A stretch of DNA of 64,000 nt from Strigamia acuminata (lineage: Eukaryota; Arthropoda; Chilopoda; Geophilomorpha; Linotaeniidae), in NCBI GenBank assembly GCA_949358305.1, contig OX442318.1, positions 13,808,517 through 13,872,516 of the forward strand. Reading direction: 5' to 3'. This document shows, piece by piece, positions 22,917 to 35,210 of this stretch (position 1 is its first letter; each line of letters starts with the position of its first letter). A program made the position numbers and the translations under genes. The notes beneath the pieces are model-generated. The model saw only the letters and a list, made by a program, of their open reading frames with translations. It was not told where the DNA came from and did no database searches.

Positions 22917-24459
22917 TGTGACGGTTACACTGTCGTGTATTTTGCTAGTTTAGAACGATTATTCTGTCAATAGATGGCACTGATACGTTTTAGCGGTAAT
23001 TTCGAAGTTCGGTTATTTTCAGTAATTAAAATATAAATTACTATTTATATTTTAGTCTGTTTCAAGTCTAAACAGTTATTTAATATATTTTATGTTGTTT
23101 TGACTAGTTTACTACATAATTCTATTGAATTATGTATAAACTTGACATCTTATATTCACCCCTCGCCACCCACTGGAAGTTGGACTAATTCCGGATTACA
23201 GTCAAAAGACTTAATCCGAAATGTGTCCTGTGTATCCAGTTCCTGGAACGGACCTAGTAGAGGACTATGTCCTGGCTATCCACTTCCTAGAGTCTAGGAT
23301 TGGAAGGATTTAGCTGACCAGTGATCCCATTGGATCGATAATCAGCCTATTGTCCAGTACGAGTATATATTCCCGTGTAAACCGGATATATCGCTGGCTC
23401 TCTTGTTGGTGTTCTGTTCCTGACGCCACTTGAACCGGGTCTGGTGGACTTAGGGCCACTTGGGTGAATTTAGTTCACTTTGTTGCACTTAGGGGCAATG
23501 GATAGCTGTAGCTATGGAAAGTAACATTTATCAATTTAACATTCATTCCTCAGAATTTCAGTACAGGCCGGATAAAGAAATACTTGATATTTAGTGTAAG
23601 AATCTAGAGTGGGTCGAAGATCCACAGACACACTCCCGCCTCTTCATGCCAACATTCCGTTGTAGAAATAAGTGTAGAATCTAGAGTGGAATATTGCAAT
23701 TTCACAGACGCATTATTTGGGTAATCGACGTGGAGTAATTTCCCGGTTACTCTCCCGCCAGTCAGAACCGAGTGGAGTAATTTCCCGGCGATGGCACAAC
23801 CTTTCCTGCGAGAAACTGCTGATTCAATTCGCTGTTGGACGATGGAACATCTTAATTATTATTTTGATGTTGATTGCACTTGGGGCAAAAAATAGCTCGG
23901 CGCTATTTTAATTTATTCTTTATTTTTACAGTTATTTTATCCCGCTTCGTGAATATAATATCATGTGGAATTCTGTCGAATTTACATGAATATTTATTCA
24001 ATTTATTTCGTCATGTTTATGACCGCGCTTTGCAATTATTATCCATATAATAATTACAAGTGTGACGACTGCAGAAAAGTCAACCGCACCTCTCGGATAT
24101 AACCCACCCAAGCCTAACCATTACACACCTTTTTAGATCCAAACCAGAACCAGTTAGATGTCGAAACCATTCGAGTCCATATTCAGACGACATCTTTTAC
24201 GTCCCGACAATAAGACCGATACACATTCTTGTTGTCTGACTGAAAACCGCAAGTGATATTATTATAGGGCTTTTGCCGACCGATTGTATAGTTTAACTTG
24301 CAGAATTTCGACCATTTGTCGGTCTAGTATTTATATAAATTCAAACCGGAATAAATTGTCATATGATTTGAGAAATCACAAGCCTCCGTATTTTACACTT
24401 TCACACAAGTTCTCGCTCTAATTTTCTAGCAATTGTATCTCGCAAAGTCAATCGTCACA
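22917..24459. mobile_element. Solo LTR, 1,543 bp
   Basis: Starts TGTGACG and ends with the inverted CGTCACA. A 4-bp duplication CAGT flanks both sides (22913-22916, 24460-24463). The interior has a TATA-like GAGTATATATTCCCG near 23360 on the plus strand and AATAAA near 24350, plus short internal repeats (GTAGAATCTAGAGTGG, GGAGTAATTTCCCGG twice each). No gag or pol flanks it. The best reading is an LTR left after recombination between the two LTRs of a full element. The 4-bp duplication is the same size as that of the intact gypsy element at 46789, but the sequences are unrelated. Confidence 0.7.
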
Positions 24460-24463
24460 CAGT

Positions 24464-27400
24464 TCAACTGTTGAACTAAAAAAAAAAGCTGGTTTTGATT
24501 AATTTGCAATTCAAACACGAGGGGCTGTAAATTCTCAAATTATTCTAAAAAAAAAATGCAAAGTAACAAATTGCAATTATTTAGTTTGCATTTTGTGAGT
24601 GTGTGGATTACACATGTGAAAACAAATGCCATTGGAAAGCAGCAACAAAAAAAAAATAAATAAAAAATCTATCAGCAGTTGAGTTTTACAGTTTTCAATT
24701 TTCCTTGTTGGACAATTCTTAAAAAAAAATCTACAAAAATAGAAATATCATTAGCAGTCCCAGAATTGCACGAACTGAATTGATTTTTTTTTCTACCCTG
24801 GAAAATCCAAGTCCTAACTGGTTGTTTAAAGGTCCTCCCCCCCCACCCACTATTTAAAAAAAACTGATAAATCAGAAATTTAATAATATTTTTTTTTCCA
24901 TTTGTGATCAGTGTACAGTATTTGACCAAAACAAAGTGAGGCTTCAGGTATAAATTATCACAGTTCTGAACCTGCAGCACTTTTTGTGCTGAAGCAGATG
25001 GTGCCGAAGTAAAAATTCTGACCAATAGCTAAATAAAAAAAATTCACCACTGAACTTCACCACTGGTCATCACTTTGCTCTACATCCGTCCTCCGTTAGC
25101 CCTTTTCACGCTCAGTTTGCAGTATCTTCTTTAAACCAGTCTAAATGCATATTTTAGACAACCGCTTGAACAATAAAAGTTGTTTACAGACTGATAAACT
25201 GCAATAAATTTAAAATTCAACAAGTTTTGTTGTCCAAACTTGGTGTGTATGCCAAACAACTGTGGAGTGTTTCAACTCCATCTTTTAATTCGTTGTTATT
25301 TTATGACGCGCTTGCTATCGCAGCGCCCTCTGTAAATTATACAAATAAAATCAGTTATGTTAATTCCACCGTAACGAATGGCTGCTTCTTCACCTTCATC
25401 ATTTTCATCCAACTTTATCTTTCGCATCTGACTTGAAGAACACATTAAACTGCGACTCCAAGAAGACTATTTTTTTTTTACTAATTTTTTATTGGTGTCA
25501 CTTAACCACTTAGACTTGTAGCCTTTCTGCACCTTGTAATAACATTTCTGCTTGCATTCAAGAAGAAATTATCAGCGCAAAGTGCAGAAAAGATATATTA
25601 AGTATTTTTCTGAAGTGGCCTCGCACCGCTAGAAAACCTATCTCGCACTACAGGGGGTGCAGGCACCACCGATTAAAAAGCACTGGCTTAAGCTGACCAA
25701 ATCAAACGGCTCTAAATTTACATTCGAAATTTAGAGTTTAAACAAGCAGTTTCATTTTGGCTTAAAATGATGCGAACCGGGATTCCCAATAGTACTGAAC
25801 ATATCCAAAGCCGCTAACTGCTATGGAAATGGAAGATGAGCATGGTAAGCAGCTCCTATCATTATGGACACTAATGCATCTAATGGAGCTAGTGGTCGCA
25901 TAAATACAACAAACTTGTAATAGATTCATCCTTTCGTAGAACCAAAATTAAATGGTTAAAATGCAACTCAAAGCAGGTATTTAATTAAACCGAATTAACA
26001 TGTAAATCCCCAAGCAATTACCATCTACGATGTTAATTTTAATTTACCAGTCCTGAAAAAATTATGCAAAGTAAATTCATTGGTAGCAACTCAAGCTCAA
26101 ACTTCCTGTGGACATCTTACAAGTTAGTATCACTAAAGTGTAAATATGAACACACCTTGGCACGATCCCACTTCTTAAAGCCAAAATAAAACTTGGTTTA
26201 GAAATTCACCATGGAAGAGATGTCCTCTTTGTTAGTCCAATCATGGAACAAAAAAATTATACAAAGACTGTCTCATGCACCAATGGTTTCTACATCAAAA
26301 TTGTGTACAATTATGTTAATCGAGACACAGAAAGCATAAGTAAATGCTAGAGAGGGTCATTAAAGTTTAATTAAATTACAAAATTCATGGCAATGTATGC
26401 TTTGACTGGTTAATCAACCAAGAAATATCACTAAAGATGAATACTCGAATCATTTTCCAAATAAGAAACTGGATGTCATCTTTTTGTGACAAACACCATA
26501 TGGTTCAAAAATATATTTGACAATACATTGCTTTTCACTTAATGCATTCCAAAATAGGTAATATATTGATTACCACATTGTTTTTCGTTTGCTTTATACA
26601 AATTTAACATTTAACAATTATGCAACAAAATTTCTCAACAAATAATAAATGATGGCAGGTTGTATTTTTACATAGTTCTGATGTAGAAATCGGTATCGAT
26701 TGTGTTTAAATTCCCTCACATGTATTTTCTGCTATTTTTTGGTCGCATTTGAGCACTCGAATTGTGTCCGGAAAGCGCCCGATTGTGTTTCAATTTGTTG
26801 ATTTATTTTTTCTGTTGTTCGATACAACAATTAACTGAATAGCAAGAAATTGATCCAATAGTTTAAATTACGCCTGTGCACAAGTTGGATTTTATGAAAA
26901 TTTAAAATCGAACAAAGTTAAAATCCGACTTACTGGTTTTCTGAAAATCAAGAAAATCAGGATTTCCGAAATCCATTTAAGATTGAATGCACCTATTGTC
27001 TTTCAATGCATTTTTGAACCGTAAGGAGGAGAAGATTTTTCAGTCTGATTATTAAATTTAAATCCATTCAACCGGTCGTATTATTTGATACCCAGAAGCT
27101 AAAATAAAACCATTTGCACAAGCAACACAATACAAAAACTTCTCAAAAGTTTAAGTTACATCCATTTCAATCAATTCCCTTGTTGCTCTCTCCAAAATAT
27201 AGCACTATAAACATCTAAACTTTATGTGGCACTGCCCTAGTCGTAAAGAGTTGAAGATAAGTGCTCATTCTAGCTTTCCTTATAACTGTTGTTCAAGGTG
27301 TAATTGCATTATTCTACCTGTGCAAATGTATTGGTCTAACATCGCTCCCATGTGACATTGCACATTACAACCATGAGCTTATTATAAATATGACCACACA

Positions 27401-27701
27401 TTAAGTGCATGCAATTTCATCCTTTTCTATGAATGAAGGCATGTATTTGAAAAACAAAACAGAAATATGGTATCGTTTATCTTTTTCATGACATTTTTCC
27501 CAGACCATTGCCATCTAACTGAACCGAGTTCCAATATTCATCCAGATTATGTTGTGTTCACACCAAAAACTTGATTCAATCAAACAAAACCGGGTTTTAG
27601 TAGCAACAGGTTTTAGGAACACCTTGCTACAACAGCTGCCAACATGATTCCAATTTATTCACTTTCATTGTTATTGATTTATTTTTTAAAATCTAAATGT
27701 A
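24464..27701. other. AT-rich interval, no gene seen
   Basis: No exon recognised. The stretch near 26520-26570 (ACAATACATTGCTTTTC, TTAATGCATTCCAAAAT) recurs at 61060-61110, marking an unnamed dispersed repeat. Confidence 0.5.
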
Positions 27702-27710
27702 CAAATACAC

Positions 27711-28500
27711 GGTGATGCGTACTCCGCGCGGCATTACTTAGCGCGGCAGTCAAATCCGCACCAAGTCATGTTGCCACAAATGCAGAACATCAATAATAGC
27801 GGCGCCGCTATTGTTGATACCCACGGTATGGGTTGGCGCGGCACGTTGTTGCGACGTCGCTATTTGCGAAGCATGGCGTCGCACGTCGCAACTACGACCC
27901 CCGCCACCCGGCTGTGGAACTTGACCGCCGGACCCGTGTACGCCAACCCCCGCACCGCCGGACCCGTGCACGTCACCCCGGTGATGGCGCTCAACGCGAC
28001 GAATTTCTTCTCGGACGAAATGGCAAAGAACAGCTGTTCGCCGTCCGCCGAGATGAGCGGGTACCAATTGCTGGACACCGCGTCCGACAATCGGACCTCT
28101 CTGAATGTTGTCCACTTTCGCGTGGACGTCCAGTATGTCTGCGTCAACAACTCGACGTTCTGCACGCCGTTGGCGCAGTAAAAATGGACGCGAACGTCTT
28201 TCGACGACTCGGTTGCGATGTTCGGACCGACGATGCTCGTGTCAGAATCCCGGTTGGACGTCATCGCGTTCGCCGAGTTCGAGCGCGGTGCAGAACACCT
28301 AACCTACGTGATGCCCGTAACATAACATAACACAAAAAAACCTTCGTGCCGCGCTTCTTCATACCCGTGCAATTGCTATGAGCGGCGCCGCGCCAACCCA
28401 CTTCACGGGTATGGCCTAGCGCGGCGCCGCTAATAGTAATTCCACGGCTATTACCTGGCGAGGCGCCGCGCTAACTAATGCCGCGCATGGAATAGCGGCC
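27711..28500. mobile_element. Mutator-like GC-rich element with 9-bp target duplication
   Basis: CAAATACAC stands on both sides (27702-27710, 28501-28509). The element starts GG and ends CC. Fifteen bases in lie the inverted blocks GCGCGGCATTACTTAGCGCG (27726) and GCGCTAACTAATGCCGCGC (to 28486). Further inward, GCGGCGCCGC and GGGTTGGCGCGGC blocks are again inverted, so the long ends reach about 120 bp. A 9-bp duplication with long, imperfect GC-rich inverted repeats fits Mutator-like elements. The middle (27860-28320) is GC-rich and coding-like, unlike the host DNA. No transposase is present. Confidence 0.65.
27860..28264 (-). pseudogene. Possible captured gene fragment inside the Mutator-like element
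   Basis: The minus frame of 134 codons contains FREVRLSDAVSSNWYPLISA followed by DGEQLFFA. This resembles a PD40/TolB-type beta-propeller blade, in which a W/Y-x-P-x-(I/L)S-x-DG-x-x-L-x-F-x-S core is typical. The frame is also open a little upstream of the ATG, to a stop near 28300. Plus-strand frames of 137 and 165 codons overlap it, as expected in CpG-rich DNA, so the coding strand is not certain. If real, it is a host exon carried as transposon cargo. It could also be non-coding GC-rich filler. Confidence 0.3.
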
Positions 28501-28509
28501 CAAATACAC

Positions 28510-29345
28510 GAAACAGTTTTTGGATTTTGTTATCAAATTGTGCGAACAATAGAAAGCTACAGACTTGTGCCTGCACAGTCTGTTTCCAATCCGGATCCAA
28601 TCGCCGAACCGAGTTGTGGGAACTCGATTGGCAAACGGAGTTGTTGGGCACACGGATCTAGATCCGTGAACCGAGATCAGTGTTCACACCCATCATGGAT
28701 CTATATTGTTACGTGGATGAGAGAATGTTAATTAATCCATGTAACTTATGTTTTGCTTGGAATGACTCAGGGTTTATTATTGAAAATATAAATGCTTTAT
28801 TCTTAAAATAAGTCGGATATTTGCTAAATGCAAATGTCCGGTTATAACTTATCAAATGCAATTACATTGTGTTTAAATCTCTAAGTTATATAAGTCTAAA
28901 TCAAAGTAAAAACTAGACCTTACACTTTATTCAAACAATAGAAATGTAAAATCTTTGTCATTGAATAAATTAGTCTAATAAATTTCCAATCCAACTGCAG
29001 TGTTTGACTCAAATCTGATCAGACAATTTTGATCTAATTTGATACAAAAACATCTGTCTATTCTATACGCCAACGGGATTATATATAGACCAGGCATAAC
29101 AAGATGTGATTATAATGATGTCCTGTGGCCAGTTATCAATTACCCCCGCATCGTGATTGTGTGTGCAGCTTCCACACTATGCCTGTGCGATTATTTTTCC
29201 ATGCGAATATGAATATGATATGCCAATCGTATACACTTGGCGGCGATATATCACAAAATCACAGTATCGCAGTCAATTGCAAACACACATATACAGGGCA
29301 AGTCAGAAGTCTGGACAAACCTTTTTTCTTGAAAACGACTGAAGA
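28510..29345. other. Non-coding interval; possible LTR relic at 28707-29101
   Basis: TGTTACG at 28707 and CATAACA ending at 29101 are inverted like LTR ends. The segment has AATAAA near 28963 and a TATATATA near 29080. No target duplication supports it. No gene recognised. Confidence 0.3.
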
Positions 29346-29608
29346 TACTGTAAAGCTTCAAATTGCGGCCCAGCGTTTATTTATTTGTTGGATTTGACCC
29401 CCCCCCCCCACGGCGCCTATTTAAACCCCGCGAGTTTTTTGGTGATTTTTCAAATATCCGCCCGGCTCAATTTTTTAGTAGAAATACCAATTTTTTGGAA
29501 AAAAATCAGTGATATTTGGGAATCCTGGCGCTATTTCCCTAAATCGCCGCTGACCCTCTAGCAATTAAGTTAAACGCACCCCCGCGGCCAATTTGAAGCT
29601 TTACGGTA
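29346..29608. mobile_element. 263-bp MITE with TACYGTA ends
   Basis: Left end TACTGTAAAGCTTCAAATTG and right end the inverted TACCGTAAAGCTTCAAATTG. A poly-C tract (29399-29409) and GGCGCC/AAACCCCGCG blocks relate it to the element at 16755-17057. No protein. Confidence 0.65.
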
Positions 29609-29838
29609 TATCAATTCTAATGGTGAGATCAAATAGGAAGTGGGTGGCGGGCTATCCAGTTGTGACCTCAAATTTGGCTCGGAAGGTCATCTGTCAAGTC
29701 TACACACAGAAAAGTCTGCAGGCATACTGTACACTTCTGTTAGCAGATGATCTTATGAGTACTAAGCTTAACAAACGAAGTCTGAACGTCACAAACGAAG
29801 CATACGTTCATCGTTCATGAGTTTAAATACGAAAGCAA

Positions 29839-29924
29839 TACCGTACTTTGCAGACATACCATATTCTTGATGTCTCAGCCACGGCTACTATTCGAGAGCG
29901 ACTCTTAATCGGTAAAATACGGTA
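29839..29924. mobile_element. 86-bp TACCGTA MITE
   Basis: Begins TACCGTAC and ends GACTCTTAATCGGTAAAATA CGGTA. Its right half (CTCAGCCACGGCTACTATTC, GAGCGACTC) matches the right half of the copy at 40476-40617, while its left half is shortened. Confidence 0.6.
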
Positions 29925-32466
29925 TATTTTTTTTTCATTTTACTTTGGCCCCTCGGCTCGTGGGTGCATGAGCTGCACACCCGATTGCTACACCACTGTT
30001 TGTTGTCTGTTAACCAAGAGGAAATAAAAGCTTGTTTTCAGCTTTATTCAGCTTTCAGCTTTATCCATCTTCATCCACATTAACCAGAGTTGTTGCTGCC
30101 GTGTGAGAAACCCAACATAAACCAATAGTTTTAAAACTATACACTTTCTAAAACCAGAGCAATTTCCAACACTTTCTACACGCGTTTCATTGTTTCCAGC
30201 CGGGGAATAACAAAATTTCCATTGCCTAAGCTGTGTAGGACGTCGTAGAAATGACAAACCTCACACAAGAGAGACTAACACTTGAAAACGAGTCAATAAA
30301 ATGTACAAGCTGGCCCTTTCCCACACTTGGACACAAATAGGCAAATTAATAATTACCAGACTGTGATTCCCCGTCTAATTAGCAAGACCTATTGTATATA
30401 CGACTGCACAGCCTGCGTTCTGGCTCCTGGTGACAAAAGCCTGGGATATCGCCCATCAGTTCTCGGCCAATAGAAAGGCACCAAAACACCAAATTGCTTT
30501 CAAACAAATCTGTAATATCTTACTAAATTGCCAAAAATATATATATATATTTTTTACTTTTTAACTTTTGCTTTTTTGATCATTTCAGTGCTTCCCATTG
30601 GGCGAGAACCGCCGAGTGATATTATCAGTAGTAATATCACCGAGTGTGATAAACGATTGTCAGGACAATTAGGTCAGCATGATAAGATGATAAGATCACG
30701 GGTGCTCAGGGCTCTGGTGATCTTATCTGTCAAGAACAATTAATCAAGTTGCAAAGTACACCAACTTTTATGTACAGAGATGTCAAAATGTTGTTCAAAA
30801 AGCTCGTATCTCGCATTCCGTTGTGTGAAGTTTCGGTCCTCCTGTGTGGGTTCTTGTTGGTGAATGAAAACCAACTGTGAAATAAATGTAGTCTCTTTTT
30901 GGGCACAAAGTGTTTTTGGAACTTTTTACTAGCAAGGCAAAACAGCAACTGTACAAACGTAATATTTTGATTTAAAAGACAAACTAGTATAACTTAATAT
31001 GTGTAATGACACACATTATGACACACATGACATTCTATATTTTAACTAAAAATAAACACATAAATTCAACTATAAGATAAGCTTGCTGTGACTAACAAGC
31101 ATTAACATTGGCCTTTAACATTGGCCAAGTGCGGACAATCAGGTCTAATATTTACCGATGTAACTTTACACAGACAGAGACCAGTCAATCGTTTAACTCA
31201 CATCAAATTATTAAAATCTGGAGGATTTCTCTCGCCCTACAAAACTATGTTTCTTAAATTTGGAAAAATCGTCCTCAAGATGGAAATATGTTGATCATAT
31301 ATCACTGGAACATATTTGATGGCATAAGTGCACCATGTCTTATTTGTATTCCACTGTTATGCTAATTCAGTAAATAATTTGCCCCACCTTTCGTTGTCAA
31401 ACACAAAAAAAAATGCATTTTCGCATTTTTTCAAATAATATGTTGCGGTATATTGCCGTTGCTGAATATTGTGTCGCACTAGGTGTGCATCCCCTGTAAA
31501 AGCACAACAAGCATCTAGTACAGAAGAATATACCAATTGAATTTCCAGTAAAATTTTATGCTTAATTTGATTTGCTTTAACACAATAGCACGACTTGTAT
31601 CTAATTGATATTAAGCGTAAAGGTTTGTGCTGGGGAGAAGCCTGTGCTGGGGAGAAGCCTTTGCAGGGCAGGACGTCCAAGCCATTTTTAAGAGAGCAGC
31701 GGTTGAAGGATTGTGGCTTTACAAAGGTGATAGGAAGTCAGTAAGCAGTCCACTGACCCCAAGTGCAAATTAGGCAGCTTCAACTACAGATTTATTGTTA
31801 TTTTGGTAGTTTTAATAAAATTTAATGAGAAAATTTACAAATTTTTCTTATTTCTTTTGGCGGATCCAATTTCTTAAATCCAACCTGTGGGAGGTCAAAT
31901 GTAATGAGATGCCATGTCACATTCATAGATGCATCTTTATAAATAAAACTAATGAATAAATTTAAAGCTTAATGAAAGCCGAGTTCATGAGATAGACATA
32001 AAACAAACAAGATTGAAAACCAAGAATTACTATTTAAATTTAATGCAATATAAAACCATGAAACAAAACCCTTCATCGCTTGATGAAAAGAAGCAGGCAA
32101 AAGATTAAAGAATAACAAATGTTTCAAATTAAATTAATTGTAGGTGCTAGGCCTGTGCAATATTGCAAACAATATATTGCAATTTGTAATCTATTCGTCT
32201 GGAATGACGCCTCTAAACAGGATATGACTTTTTTACATCATACATGTATCTCTGAGATGTCAACTTGAAAGAATTAAAAAATAAGAGGATAAAGATTAAG
32301 TGAAATTGAAATCATTTCTTTGACTTATAGAATTGACTTATCTCTTCTGCACCTGCTACAGTATTGGCTATTGTTACCGCTTGATAGCTAGATAGCTATT
32401 TTTTAGTTCAGCTCAGTTTTTAGTGTGTTCAATCGAGAATTCACTTCTTTAAGTCACTTCTTTCAG
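29925..32466. other. AT-rich interval, no gene seen
   Basis: Contains a short (AT)n at 30539-30550 and a 17-bp direct repeat GTGCTGGGGAGAAGCCT at about 31626-31660. No coding sequence recognised. Confidence 0.5.
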
Positions 32467-32468
32467 TA

Positions 32469-32810
32469 GGTGCGTTCAATCTGTGGTAGAAAAAGTGACT
32501 TTCACTTTCCTTCCTTTCATTGAATGCACTTACTTACCACCAGACTTCAAGTTTGTTTTCTTGGTGGTGACGAACTCATAGCCAGTCAGATCGGGAACAA
32601 AATGGCTGCCACTATAGCTGTGTTAAATGCGCATGCGCACGCACATGTAAGTGACTTCTAAAAGGTGGAAAAGGAACTTTCCAGTTACTTTCCTGAAAGT
32701 CACTTATGTGACTTTACTTGGTCAAAATGTGACGTAATTATCGTCACTTCCACCCTCTGAAAGGCAGTTAAGGCAGTTAAGTAACTTTCTACAAGCAGAT
32801 TGAACGCACC
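32469..32810. mobile_element. 342-bp TA-flanked MITE with GGTGCGTTCAATCTG ends
   Basis: Inverted ends GGTGCGTTCAATCTG/CAGATTGAACGCACC with TA on each side (32467-32468, 32811-32812). Subterminal AAGTGACTTTC/GAAAGTCACTT repeats lie inside. No ORF. Weaker relatives of the end occur near 4685, 6045 and 26985. Confidence 0.75.
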
Positions 32811-32812
32811 TA

Positions 32813-34724
32813 TTGATTTGTCTTTTGAGGATTAAATGCACCTACTGAGTGGAATATTGCAGAAGTTTTGGCAACTCACCCGTACCTAAGTTTATTTTTT
32901 TTTTTTTTTAAATTTAGTCTGTTATTTCTGAAATGCTTGTCTAAATTTAGTGCCAGTACTTTATCCACTGAATCACTTTGCTTAAAGACGTCAGCAAAAA
33001 CATGTAAGAAGAGTCCTTGAAGATTGTTGATATAATAGATAAAAGTTTGGCCAACATGTCAACTAGTGTACAAAGTAGTTGCCAAGTTTGGTCAATAGGC
33101 TTCCTCTGCACACCATCCTTTCTGTTCACATAATTGGTTGCAAGGCGATCATGGCGTCCCAATTGAGATGTCACTCCAATTCTCCTCTTTTGACCCGCCT
33201 AAGCGAATAAATCGACCCTCGCAACCAACTAGCTCTCCACTTAAACTTTTCATCTGTCAGCACTCAGCACGTCTTTGTACTGGAATAAGTGTTAACCGTT
33301 GCTTCTAATTACAAAGGTATTGTATCTTTGACATTTGGCATACGGTCATGACCCATTAAGATGAATGCTGGCGAGGGACAAGATGACTGCTTTCAACATC
33401 AGGCAAGGAGTAAAATATTTTTTCTGTAAATTACATTTTATTTCTCTCTATGGTTTATTTTAAATAAGAAAATGCCACTTAGCACAGTACAAAGTGGTTT
33501 CACCCTGTGCTGCATGGCGCATCTTTTGATGTTGCAACTTGGTGCAAATTGTGGGAGGAGTTTTCCTGCCCTCTGCTTGCGCCTGGCCTAAGGTTTGCAT
33601 GCAGCCGTTAAACAGTTGCATGCAATCAGCCTATTCCATGGCAGCTTTTATGAGCAGAATCCAGGATGGGTCAAACCGTTTTGACGCACTCTAAACACTC
33701 TTGATCTTGCTTCCAACTACACTACATCGTGCTCAAACTTGTGCTCAAATATTGCTAAGTGTGATCTGTGGAACTGAAAGAATCGAAACTCCTCGCTAAC
33801 TAGTGTTCATTTTACCGAATAGCTTTGCGTGCTTCAATTACTAGTCGTAATCAAAGCTCTTTCTTTTGATTTCCGAGAGGATTTGTGTTCAGCGTGCTCC
33901 ACAGAAATTAGCGCTCACACGACGCCCGTGAGTGTGAGACGTTGCCGCCTAATTCATTTTTATTCATTTTATTCGTTTTGTATTTATCTTTTTTGACCAT
34001 GTTTAACTTACCAATTAAAACAATTGTGTATTATTTTGGTATCTAATACCTTGTTCGCACCAGAAAGTTTGAGCTAGCCCAAAGTTTAAATCTAGTTCTG
34101 GTTCTTGGTGCGAACGCATCTAGCCCAAAATTATCTAGTTTAAAAATTTTTAAACTAGGTAATTGTAATCCAGTTGTGTGAACTAGATAATTGCCAAAGA
34201 ACTAGATAACTGCCAAGGTCACAATGAACTTGCATGTGTAGATGATGATAAATAGTTGTTTTTTTTTTGTCGCAGAGTGCACTAAATAAAATAATTATAC
34301 TACCGGTAGTTTTCCTATTTTAACGTAAACAAACCTGCAAACATTGGTTCTCCAGAAGAGTCAATTAGTCATGTTAACAGGATGTAGACTTCATTAAAAC
34401 CATCACACAGTAGGAAAAGCATCTATAAAATGAGTTGGCACACATGATGTTCATTGATGCCCATCACCCAACAACACGCACTCAACAGCTACACATTTGA
34501 TGAGGCTCCTGGTTGCCTAGGATACGCAGCTAATAGAACTCGGGAGTTCGAATAATGCTATATCCGAATACCCATTCATGTGGATTCTATTGTACCAGCC
34601 CTTGATCTGCAGATACTGATTGGCAGTAGGCACAAAAACATCTCTTAACAATAAAACTGATATTAAAAGCCGTGCCAATCATGCAATCTGCGCTGGAAAC
34701 AGATAACACACGAAATCGTCTGGA
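32813..34724. other. AT-rich interval, no gene seen
   Basis: 34040-34220 has CTAGTT/AACTAG-rich foldback sequence beginning TTGTTCGCACCAGAAAG; similar CTAG-rich foldback sequence is at 63430-63800. No gene recognised. Confidence 0.45.
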
Positions 34725-34760
34725 CAGGGCCGGCTTGAGGGTGGAGCAGTTCCATTCTTA
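34725..34760 (+). mobile_element. hAT-type terminus CAGGGCCGGC (single end)
   Basis: CAGGGCCGGCTTGAGGGTGG matches the start of the hAT MITE at 40437. The partner end was not found. Confidence 0.4.
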
Positions 34761-34941
34761 CAATGACCCACAGCACAATATTAAAAAGATATTTTTTATC
34801 TTGTCAAAAGGTTCCTTCTTCCTGTATGAAAGTGCATGTGTGCAACCACAAAAATTTTTTTTCTAAAAATACTCCATTTTAGAGTTAAAGAGTGCTTTTA
34901 CACAAAAAAAAATGCATTAAGTATGCATAAAAATAAACTGT

Positions 34942-35210
34942 TCTTCAGAAAAGTGCTTTTTTTCTTCAGAAAAGTGCATTTTTTCTTCAGAAATGTGCAT
35001 TTTTTCTTCAGAAAAGTGCATTTTTTCTTTAGAAAAGTGCATTTTTTCTTTAGAAAAGTGAATTTTTTCTTCAGAAAAGTGAATTTTTTCTTCAGAAAAG
35101 TGCATTTTTTCTTCAAAAAGTGCATTTTTTCTTCAGAAAAGTGCATTTTTTCTTCAGAAAAGTGCATTTTTTCTTCAGAAAAGTGCATTTTTTCTTCAGA
35201 AAAGTGCATG
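34942..35210. repeat. 21-bp minisatellite (about 12-13 copies)
   Basis: Unit TTCAGAAAAGTGCATTTTTT plus C, 21 bp. Copies vary at one or two sites (one copy is a base short). Because 21 is a multiple of three, both strands show long frames (FFRKVHF repeats on plus, MHFSEEK on minus). These are artefacts. AAAATGCATT half-units continue on both flanks (34905-35330). Confidence 0.92.

Noticed and set aside
27768-28330. Two plus-strand genes of 137 and 165 codons
   Set aside because: They overlap each other in different frames inside a CpG-rich transposon; long frames are expected there, and the minus frame has the only domain-like motif.
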